Assembly: GCF_050948175.1 (NCBI RefSeq)
Contig: NC_135205.1
Span: forward strand, 6,361,795 to 6,425,794
Origin: Xylocopa sonorina
Taxonomy: Eukaryota > Arthropoda > Insecta > Hymenoptera > Apidae
Direction of reading: 5' to 3'
DNA: 64,000 nt
Made by a program: the position numbers and the translations under genes. Positions within the stretch are counted from its first letter, which is position 1; each line of letters begins with the position of its first letter. Positions 11,614-20,900 of this stretch are shown here, piece by piece. A model generated the notes under the pieces. It saw only the letters and a list, made by a program, of their open reading frames with translations, was not told where the DNA came from and made no database searches.

Positions 11614-14145
11614 CTGAAAATTAAGTTACGACATTCTTAAAAAAAAAAAAAAAAAAAAAATAATAACAAAACTGTATCATTACACCATAGTCTCGTGTAT
11701 TTAGTGAGTTCAAATAAAGCTCGTGGAAATTATTATACTATCAGATAGTAAAAATTCATTACCACGTAGTTTTGTCCTTGAAACTCCGCTTGTGTCATTA
11801 TTGTTCTGCTGTTTTGTGCTCTTTTTATTTTCATTTTTCTTAACATCAGTATTGCTTTTAGTTGTATCTACTGACGTGGTGGATGTGGTTACAGTGGTGG
11901 TTGTGGTACTCGCATTAGCATTAGTAGCAGCAGCAGCAGCAACAATAGTTTCACTTTCAGACTTTGTGTTTCTATTTAATGCTCTTTCTGCTCTACTAGA
12001 TCCTTTTGCAACAGATTTCGCAATTGCCAATGCTTTATTAACTGTTCGTTTTTTAGTACGACTCGATTTTGGTGATTTTTTCCCTGACTCTTCCTCAGGG
12101 CCATCATCTTCCGAAAAGCTTTCATTTCGTTTAGATTTCTTACGTAAACTTTGTTTCTGTTTGTGCATGCTGTGACCTTTTCTTCTCTTTAATTGTGATT
12201 CGTCTTTATAAAGTGAAAGGTCAACTGTGGATAAGATATTAAAATTTCAATTTTAGAAAATATTTTACTAATTGTATCAATAATATATATAATAAAATCA
12301 GCTCTATTAAGTTGTATGCAAAGAATAACTGATTATAAAATTGCTAACGAAGTTTTAAATTAAAATTGGAGTAAAAATAGAATTATTATATGTATATAAT
12401 ATATAAAATACTAACGTCCATCTGGGTGTTCCTCTGTAACTCTAGGCTTTTCAGACACGCCAGCCTCAACGTCAATTGCTCTCTTCAATATATTCTCTGT
12501 ACGTAATAATTCTATCTTGGTTAGTTGAAATTTGTTTTTATCAATTTTGTTTAAATTTAGATTCGTTAATATGCAATCAAAATCTGAAATTTAAAAAAAA
12601 ATATAACTACGATTTACATTGTACATAATTAGTATTACAACATATAAGCCAAATGTGCATGAAATTTAGTAACTATTATTTATAATTGCAATTTTGCATA
12701 AGATTACCTATGTAATCATAAAAATCTGGCGAATATATTTCTCCATTGTTTTTATCTTGAGAAAGCCAACGTATACGAATTCGCCTGCTTGATTTATATA
12801 TATTTTGCATCGCTTGACAGACATAGAAGCTTCCTTCCGCATTTCTCACAGCCAAAAATTCATTTCTAATAATGAATATCAATAAAAGTTAGTACACACA
12901 AGATCGCTTATATTTCTATTTCTATTATGTCAAAAATCAATATGAATTATTATATTTATGAATGAAAATTTATGTAAAGAGTTTAAACATTTTATTATTA
13001 TTCATCATTATATAATATTTTTCACTTTTCAAGAGGTGCCATACAAATCATACTTACTTATAGAACACTATAAGTTTGTCATCGGAAGCTTTCGAAGGTG
13101 GAGGTTTGTTTAAATTTTTTACAAGTAGTGCAATTTCTGGTAGCGGACTCTGATAAGGCTGTGTTTGAACTCGATTTCTTTTTGGCTTGCTCGCGCCATC
13201 TGGTGTCATAGATGCTCCCTTCAAATCTTTCAGTTCTCTGGATTTTCTCTTATTTGTTTTTGGTGAACTAGCGACCTTTGCTTCAACCTTTGGTGGAACA
13301 TTCGTTTGTGGTAACGCAGAGCTATCAGGGAGTTTTGTGCTAGGAGTTACGGTTTTCGACTTTTGACTGTCAGTTTTTGCTGAAGCATCTTCCGGTTTAT
13401 GCGAAGATAACTTTGTTTGTACAGTTGTATTAATTGAAATTCCATCTGATTCTTTAGAACCATTATTTACAGGAGTCTTCTTTTCCTCAATTTTGTTTTG
13501 TAACGGTGGACACAATGCTAAAGTAACATATATGTACGCACAGATATAGACAAGTATCATTACGTTTATATTTACATGCATTACAATGATAAATCAACTT
13601 GGCATGCTTTAAACACGAATAATATAATAGAAGATATATAAGAACAACCAAATAGCTGTATGAAGTAAAAATTTCTCGCACGTTTACTAACCAGGTAAAT
13701 CGAAATTAATAGAAGTCATTTCTTGTTCTGTTTGTGTTTCTCTTTGCGAATCCTGCGACGGATTATCCGGACTTAAATTATTATTTCTGTTGGATTCACT
13801 TTGTTTTATACTGGCAGACATAGTCTGTTCCGTTTCTGTTTTAATGATTTCAACACCATTGGGTATCAGTTTGTCCAGCTCTGCTTCCTTTTCAGAATTG
13901 CTGCTTACGTAAGGTGGCATTTGATACACAGACGGTCTATGGTCTTGTACTAAGCTTAAAGGTTGACTCGGCGGTTGCAATGTCACATAGCTCAATCCGG
14001 TTCCTGGCAAAGGTTTCATTGATCCTGGTTCCGATCCTGATACAACCTTTTGTGCCATCGTATTCATAGGCAGAATAGAATGACTCGTAGAAGTTGGAGA
14101 GGTACCTACTCCAGGTATCGTTGATTTCAAAGCCGACGCACTCAT
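11492..14145 (-). CDS. Tudor-like / AT-hook nuclear protein, 607 aa, six exons
   Basis: I join complement(14145-13692, 13517-13058, 12865-12708, 12583-12416, 12224-11763, 11613-11492). Every junction has GT/AG and the phases match (1, 2, 1, 1, 1), giving 607 residues and TAA. Residues 1-300 are Ser/Pro/Gln/Lys-rich and probably disordered. Residues about 299-375 (LIVFYKNEFLAVRNAEG, then RIRIRWLSQ and IYSPDFYDYI) have the strand pattern and aromatic content of a Tudor-type barrel. The remainder is Lys/Ser-rich with an Ala/Thr run (exon 5). The end has GRPKR (581-585) and KKPRGRA, both AT-hook-like. This suggests a chromatin-bound protein, possibly a methyl-lysine reader; that function is inference, and I do not recognise the family. 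The start is the first ATG of the frame, in a good context (GAAAAATGAG). The gene is divergent from AMOT. Confidence 0.8.
11763..12224 (-). CDS. Minus-strand gene, coding exon 5
   Basis: Residues 414-567. Very Lys/Ser-rich (KRRKGHSMHKQKQSLRKKSK), with an acidic patch (EDDGPEEE) and an Ala/Thr low-complexity run encoded by GCT/ACT-like triplets. This simple sequence also leaves a 150-codon frame open on the opposite strand, which I regard as a shadow. Donor CGTG|GTAATG. Confidence 0.8.
12416..12583 (-). CDS. Minus-strand gene, coding exon 4
   Basis: Residues 358-413. DFDCILTNLNLNKID is followed by a helical-looking Leu/Lys/Glu stretch (KIELLRTENILKRAI). A strong polypyrimidine acceptor (TTTTTTTTAAATTTCAG) precedes it. 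The donor is GGAC|GTTAGT (phase 1). Confidence 0.75.
12708..12865 (-). CDS. Minus-strand gene, coding exon 3 (Tudor-like core)
   Basis: Residues 305-357, the most conserved-looking part. NEFLAVRNAEGSFYVCQA, RRIRIRWLSQ and IYSPDFYDYI alternate hydrophobic and polar residues as in a small beta barrel. Acceptor ATTAG|AAATG, donor ATAG|GTAATC (phase 1). Confidence 0.8.
13058..13517 (-). CDS. Minus-strand gene, coding exon 2
   Basis: Residues 152-304. Lys/Ser/Thr-rich, with basic clusters (TNKRKSREL and SKPKRNR) that could serve as nuclear localisation signals. It ends with DDKLIVFY, which opens the Tudor-like block. Acceptor TTTAG|CATTG, donor TATAA|GTAAGT (phase 2). A GCGCCATCT word lies within it at 13193-13201. 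Confidence 0.8.
13692..14145 (-). CDS. Minus-strand gene, coding exon 1
   Basis: Encodes residues 1-151: a Ser/Thr/Pro/Gln-rich, apparently disordered N-terminus with MPPY at about residue 76 and an acidic stretch near the end. The donor is CCTG|GTTAGT (phase 1). A TATTTAG acceptor-like site just upstream of the ATG (about 14,158) suggests that the 5' UTR may be spliced. Confidence 0.8.
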
Positions 14146-15758
14146 TTTTCACTGACTAAATACCTCCTTCTAAATACTTATAAAAAACCAATACCGATTA
14201 GATGACTAGTTTACCAAAATTAACGATCTCTGTATTTTGTTTGCATACCGGTGTATTAAGAGACAACAAATATCGTATCTATCATAGCCGAATAAAATAA
14301 TATTCGCATCTGACCAACAGAAACGGTGGTCTGTTTTTCAGTTTGGTTATTCGCATCGATGGAATAGTAAACAGATTAAAATAAAGTAGAATCTATACGA
14401 TGTGAAATAAACTGGAGGGAAATTAAACAAAGTAAACAACGAAAAATATTGTCTAAAGTAGGAGGGAAAACGAGAAAGAATATCAGGAGGAACATAGACA
14501 CAGAGGGTGACCGAGGAGGGAGGGGGTAATTAGAGGAGTAAACATAAACACGAAGGAAACTTTCTATGACTCGAAATCTCGTAAATAATCGAGGAACCTG
14601 CCCGTTACTTTCAATATTAACGATAAACGTGTAATTACCTCGACGTAATCAAGTCCTGAATACGGATATATATCCCTTTGCTAAACTTCCACGGATAGTT
14701 GACCACTGCGCGTTAACACACGGTTAACTCATTTTCCCACACACTTTCTTTAACTCGTGAACGCTTTTTCTCAGCTAACATTTCATCCGGCGTACGCGCG
14801 ACATACCCGATTTATCAAAGGGAGAGAGATGCACACTTAACTCGCCGAATTCTACAAAACAAAACGATAAAGGCTTGCGCGCTATAGAAAGCCGTGATTT
14901 TACCCGCACGAAAAAAACAGGAATGCCAGACGTTAGATGGCGTCGGTTCTTCGACGCCATGTGTGGCGCAAACTTGATTTCGTATTCGTTTCCATTGGCT
15001 CCGCGGCCGCCGCTCAAAATCTCTTTCACGGCAATTTCGTTGATACGGGAAAAATTACTCGCGAGTGAGTATCCACGACTTTTTTTTACAGCAATTTTCC
15101 TCCTACAAAAATTAATTTTTCATCATTCTTTATATTTTACCAGAATGATTAATGCACATACCTATCCATATCGGATATCCTAATAATCGGAATTATGTTA
15201 TTCTTTCCAATTAATGGGTCACTGCACAGGAATCACAGTGTATTGAGAATTAATAAACGATATGGAAATTAATTTCGCAACAGTTCTCACGCGTAATATA
15301 TAGTTAGTAATTAAACATCCGCGCGTTTGTGTGTGCGTGCGTGTGAAATGCATATTATCTTGAATTAAACATGTACAAAATAAAATATGCGCGATTCATT
15401 TCTTCCTTTTGATAAACACGCGTTACGTGTGCATACACCAGTTACAAGATTGTAAATTGCCTTAATACGTAATATGCTAGAGCAGAAACAGAAAGTATAC
15501 GCTACTATAAATTCTTTGTATATCTGGTTTAGATAAAAACATCTTCGGCGATACAAATGTATGTGCTATTATAAGAATCTTATTCTTTTATATTTATTAC
15601 GAACGGATTGAGATTCATGAAATATCAGAAAAACAGGGTCATATCTACTATATATACGTGTATAGAGTGATCCACTCAAGATGCAATTGAGCGTGTGTAC
15701 TCACATATACATTAGTTACTACCACAGACAAACATCGCAACTATCATTTCTACACGTG
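14146..15758. other. Upstream/intergenic region of the minus-strand gene
   Basis: No coding exon supported. The part next to the gene (14,146-14,870) is likely 5' UTR and promoter. At 14,870-15,060 the sequence becomes GC-rich, with a hairpin (14937-14960), an inverted CCAAT box (CCATTGGCT, 14993-15001) and CCGCGGCCGCCGC. This is the best promoter candidate for the minus-strand gene. The remainder (15,060-15,758) is AT-rich. Confidence 0.4.
14937..14960. promoter_or_regulatory. GC-rich hairpin with paired ATGGCG sites
   Basis: ATGGCGTCG (14937-14945) and CGACGCCAT (14952-14960) form a perfect 9-bp inverted repeat around GTTCTT. Each arm carries an ATGGCG core, resembling YY1/Pho sites. It lies about 800 bp upstream of the minus-strand gene start and close to an inverted CCAAT box. 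The role is inferred from position. Confidence 0.4.
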
Positions 15759-15980
15759 GCGTCATCTCTGTAAAAAGTGCTCAAACTGGTCGCACAGCGG
15801 TACCGACAGCGAAGTAAACTACTGAGAACTACTAGCGCCATCTATGCGGAAAGTACTGAAACTAATTACCGACCTAGTTTCAGCAGCCTTCCAAGAGATG
15901 GTGCTAGTAGTTCTCAGTAGTTTACTTCGCTGTCGGTACCGCTGTGCGACCAGTTTGAGCACTTTTTACAGAGATGACGC
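15759..15980. mobile_element. Foldback (MITE-like) element with 85-bp arms
   Basis: Arms at 15759-15843 and 15896-15980 are near-perfect reverse complements, with one mismatch seen (GCGCC against GGTGC). The 52-bp spacer itself contains CTGAAACTA (15856-15864) and TAGTTTCAG (15875-15883), a second, nested inverted repeat. The outer ends read GCGTCATCTC and GAGATGACGC; the inner arm end reads TAGCGCCATCT. No open frame is present and no clear target-site duplication was found. The structure fits a non-autonomous foldback DNA transposon or MITE; a large hairpin RNA source is also possible. Confidence 0.75.
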
Positions 15981-16305
15981 TAGGAGTCCTCGAGTAGAGT
16001 AGGTAACATCTGTCTCACTCTTTCTTATAGCTTTCGTATATATCTTTCTCTCTCTTACTCTCTAGCTCTAAAGCGGGAAATATAAGAATGATGTATAAAA
16101 TGATAATGTACAACGGAGGTTTAAAAGATCTTTTTCTATTCAAATTCTTCTATTCAATCTTTGTTTCATGTTAATCTATTTTAGAATCAAAATGAATAAA
16201 CTGTTTAGTCTTGTCGTTTTCAATATTCGTTTATATCGTAGATGGAAAAATGAAATGAATAAACGGCGTGCTGTTCTGGTGCATTAAATACGTGTAATCC
16301 TGGTG

Positions 16306-16399
16306 ATACCCCTGTGGCGTTCCGGAACCTGGGGGCGCCACCGTGAGACGCTGGTGTTCTTTGAAGTGTTATGTGATTTGCTGTGTTGTCTGGGTATGT
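16306..16399 (+). promoter_or_regulatory. Possible AMOT promoter / non-coding first exon
   Basis: GTGGCG (16314-16319) and CGCCAC (16336-16341) flank a perfect TTCCGGAA palindrome (16320-16327), which resembles an ETS-type site. About 50 bp downstream, CTGG|GTATGT (16394-16399) would serve as a splice donor. Together they could be the promoter and end of a 5' UTR exon joined to the AMOT coding exon. This is inference from motif arrangement; transcript data are lacking. Confidence 0.25.
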
Positions 16400-17035
16400 A
16401 TTTTAAATAGTAAAAACGACGAGACATCTTTTGGTCGATTTTACTTGAAGTTGTATCTATTTTTATCCACCTGAAAGAATGTTTAATTTGAAATAAGAGT
16501 TATTTGAAATAGGAAACAAAAGCCCATCCTAAAAACCTGTGTACCAACCTAAGTCGCATATATTAGCAGAACAATGAGCTGGGCATAAAAATCTGTTGCT
16601 TAAGAACAAAATGTAAAAACATCTTGCTCGGTATGTGAGAAAGAAAGGGACTGTTACATCGGTCGTAACGCAGCCTGAAAAAAAAGAGTCACAGGGGTGA
16701 TATTCTGCGTACATTGCTTTTCAATGATTCATCTACGAGCGGAGAAAAAAGTTGGGAAAGTTTAGAAGAGTCAGGAAGAGCGTATCCCGCTTTCGTATAC
16801 GTCGCACCCTGATGAGGAATGCGGGAACTAACAATTTTTATTTCTCGTGCGTGGAGCAGTAAAGTGTACTAATTTATTGAAATAATTACGACACTCATCC
16901 TGTTTTTTTACACCTTCGCATAATGTGAGTAATCGGACAACAATACGTTTCGGCCATCTGCTTGCGTTTCGATAATGCGGCATGTGAAAAAATCCGTCGC
17001 TGGATGCAATTCGAGTACATTCTTTTGTTTATTTA

Positions 17036-17096
17036 TACGTATATATATATATACATACATACGTATGTATATACGTACATATATATGTACATATAC
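17036..17096. repeat. TA/ACGTAT simple repeat
   Basis: Alternating purine-pyrimidine run (TATATATA, ACATACATACGTATGTATAT and similar words), partly self-complementary. It creates a short Tyr/Ile-rich frame, which is an artefact. Confidence 0.85.
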
Positions 17097-17845
17097 AGCC
17101 CTTCAAGTTCAGAAAGAGTTGGGAAAATATTAAATATCGCGTGCAGCAGGAACGTTCTTGGGTGTGCAACGTGCATATACTGATCGGTCAGATTCGTGAG
17201 ACCTCGAATACTTTCCCGCGAACGATGTTACGCATCAACGAAAAATTCAATATCTCCGGATTATCAACATTCCAGAGTGTTGACACCTCTGTCAGAGTGC
17301 TCTGCTTTACCAGTACTATAACATCGCTGTCTCTATCTTGGACGCGGACTCCTCGTAATTCTCTCTCCGTTTCTCATTTCCGAATGCCGCGTAGTGTCAA
17401 ATAGAAGAAATGTATGAATAGGTTTACGTTCCCAGTGGTTTTTCACGCGCAGAGATGCGGGAATGATTAATCTCGGAGCATTCTTCACGTATTATTTTCG
17501 TTTTCCTTCTCAGTCGGGCTCCGAGGTGAAGTACTTTTGAACATCTCCTCAAGCGTATTGTAAAGGAGAATTCTTTACGAATAGAAATGTGCCGAAATTC
17601 GTGTTCTTTCAGTTCACGTAGATAGCCTCGTTTCGTTCTGTAAGAAATGCGTTCAAGTGAGATAAACTGGTGTCCGTAAAATCTATTTGTTAAAGTAGAA
17701 AATTATCAATAGAACAGATAGAACATATAAGAGAATAACACGTGCATAGGGAGATTGTACATAAATAAATAGTGAGAAATTCTAATTCCGATGATATTGC
17801 ATTTGCAGATAAAATATAAGAGGTGTAAATGAGAAGAATAGAAAA

Positions 17846-17924
17846 ATGAGTTCTCTGCAGCAAGGTAGCAGATTCTTGCCATTCTCAAACAACAATATAC
17901 AAAGGAAACAACTATCGATGCAAG
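17846..17924 (+). CDS. AMOT coding exon 1
   Basis: Residues 1-26 plus one base: a short Gln/Ser/Asn-rich N-terminus. The start context is AAAAATGAG. Donor ATGCAAG|GTAGGA, phase 1. It is shorter than vertebrate N-termini, so an alternative upstream start exon is possible. Confidence 0.75.
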
Positions 17925-20900
17925 GTAGGAAAATAGTTGTATAATATGTACGCCTATAATTTTTATGTATGCGAAGATCTGTAATATAAGCTTCAAATAT
18001 TTAATAGGTGGTCTTCCGCAAAGTTTAAGTGGCAGTGAGACTGATGTTTCAACATCAAACGAAAATTTAACTAATGAAGATCGCTATGTTATAAGACATA
18101 CCGCTCGCCAAGAACCTCAAGGTCAAGAGAATCAGCAGCAAAGCCCATCCAGATCTTCCAGTCATAAAGAAAATATACCAAATATACAAGTAAGTATTGA
18201 TAAATTTAGTCACAGTAATATACTAAACAAAATTATACTTTTAGCAATTTTATCAACAACAATTTAGCAATTAAAAAATATCACTTATGATATTTACATA
18301 TCATACATATGTGTACCATTTAATTGTTTTTAAAATGGACAAGAGAATGCTTTAATGCCTAGTTACTCAACTATAAATAGCAGCTATTATTATTAAGTTA
18401 CATAAGTGTAAAATACTTTATTGCGATTTAGGGTAACCTGCTCAACAGAAACAGTTTGAAGGACAGTTTGAATGGATCGAATAGAAACAGTTTGAAAGAA
18501 AATTTGAACGGTTCCAATCGAAATAGCCTTAAAGACAGCATTAATGGTTCTAATAGGAATAGTTTGAAGGATAATTTAAGTAATCGTACTAGCGTGGGCT
18601 CAAACAGAAGTAGCTTAGATGTGTCCACAAGCTCCTATAACACGCTCATCATACATAATGCCAATGACGACAACTCCTGGGTACCATCTGGAAGGTAATG
18701 TAAACGTTTTATTTTTTTTTATTACTTTTAAAGTTGTACGTCGCTAATGAAGGATGGTAATATGCGACGGTCCTGTCGCCTAGCTGTGTCGTAATCGTCG
18801 TAACATCATGACGCAGTTCTTGGAACGTGTCACCATCGTTAAGTGACATGCGACCGTATTTCTATAATTAAATACTGATTATTTAATTTTAGGTTGTCAG
18901 GTGTAGTAAGGGAACATGGAGATATGGGCTACCTATATTGCGATGGCGGTGGAAAAGGACATTCGAACAGTCCTACTATGCAGTCTTTATCAAACTTATC
19001 TCACGAAGATCATGTCTACGATCAACCCAATAATGGAGGATGTCAAGAAATTACAGACATACCGGACGATTATCTTAGCCAGTCACAGGTGATTACTTGA
19101 TCGACATTGTGAGATACTACAAAGGAGAAATCAATATTTTTTAAAAGATCCCATTGCGACAAATTTTCTTAAAGGTTCATGTTAATTATTTTATTTTGTT
19201 TAAACTGAGCAGGTATTAAAACATCTTGCGAAAGAAGTTAAAGTACCATCCTACAACAAATTAACGAATAACGGAGGAAACATTGATGTGAGAATGAGAG
19301 ATGGTGATAGAGGGAAACAAACCGAAACCGAATCAGAAAGCAAACCACCACCCTCCTATATGTCCGTTTTATTGCCGTTAAAAAATAAATCTCGACTTGT
19401 TGGGCCAATGGAAAAATTGACGTTATCAAGATCGCAGCCTGATTTATCCAGGATCGGCAAACCGGATATCGACAACTACAATTTGCGAGCCACTTCTCCA
19501 CGGTGATTTAATTAACGCGATTATTGAAGTTAGTTAACTCGAAACTGTTATTATAAGTAATACTTGATTCTTAATGTCATTTTTATAGACCTCAGACGAA
19601 AGGTAGAGAGGAGACAGAGTCAGCAACTGGTGAAATCTGGCCACCGTCAGAAATGATACAAATTGTAATCCAAGAGAATAGTGCTTTAAAGTTGGAGTTA
19701 GAACGGTGTTATAGCAAAGTTGCCAAATCGCAGAAATTGGAACAAGAAATCGCCAAGGTGCATCGAGCTCACGAGGAACTGGCGGCGTCAAGCGAACGAA
19801 GAGAAAAATTGGAACGAGCCGCAAGATTGAGGTTACAAAATGACTGCAGACGGCTAACTGAACTAAATCGCGCGTTGCGAGATCAAATAGATTTGTTATC
19901 TGCCCGAACCGATAGCCCGCCGATCGTGGAATCCATGAGAAAGGAATTAACGCAACGGGAATTATTAATTGGCCAATTGATCACACAAAGTATGTTACAA
20001 TTTATGTTTTATTGCGTTACTCGTTAAGCATATTTCTTTTTCTGATAATTTCTGCTTATTAATTTTCAATGGTAGATAAAGAATTAGCCGCGGCGAAAGA
20101 AAGACAAGAAATCGAATTGGCAGCACAACGAGCAACGTTGCAGGAACAACGCACACACATAGATATTCTAGACACTGCTCTTACCAATGCACAAGGAAAC
20201 GTAGTACGCCTTGAAGAAGAGGTAATGGTTTCTTCGTTTCATTTTCGGACGTCATTTATTTTTTTTAACCGCTTGCTTTTTTGATTAATGTTACAGTGTC
20301 GGAAAAAACAAGTATACGTAGAAAGAGTAGGCCAACTTCAACGAGCTTTGTCTTCTCTTCAAGCGTCGAGCGACAGAAGAGAGGAAACGGAAAGACAATT
20401 GAGGGGTCAATTAGAGCGCGAATTAAGAGAGGGCGGTGGTGGTGGCGGCGGCGGTGGCGCTAACGGTAGCGAACAATCCCCCAATGGAGAAACGATCGCA
20501 GAATTGAAACGACGAATACGTGAAAGGGATGAAAAAATTATGTCACTCGAGGGCGATGTTGCGAAATGGGAGCAACGTTATCTCGAAGAAAGCGCGCTGA
20601 GGCAGGCGGCAATTGATGCAGCTAGTCTACCAAAGTGAGTTACTCCCCTTAACTTTAAGCGTGTTTACGAAACTTGGAGTATGCTGAAAGTAAAAGCAAT
20701 TCGTTTCTGTCATGCGCACGTTAATTATAATTTATCTTTCCGAATAATTAGGGACGCTAAGATAGCTGCGCTAGAGAAAACCAGTCAAGATGCCGAGAAA
20801 TTAATCGCAGAAGCACGTTCCGAGAAAATGAGACACATGGACGAAGTACATGCCGCGCAAAAGAAATTGGCTGATCTTGAATCTAGGTAACAAACATTTC

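Larger units (their letters stand above)
15981..17845 (+). other. Upstream region of AMOT
   Basis: No coding exon supported. It is AT-rich apart from a short GC-rich patch at 16,300-16,360. A TA/ACGTAT simple repeat occupies about 17,036-17,096. The AMOT transcription start and any non-coding first exon should lie here or farther upstream, but cannot be placed with certainty. Confidence 0.4.

Noticed and set aside
11723..12175. 150-codon plus-strand frame
   Set aside because: Exact antisense shadow of exon 5 of the minus-strand gene; hydrophobic Val/Leu/Phe runs are the complement of Lys/Asn/Thr codons.
18428..18628. Repetitive Leu/Phe-rich minus-strand frame
   Set aside because: Antisense of the AMOT exon 3 tandem repeat.
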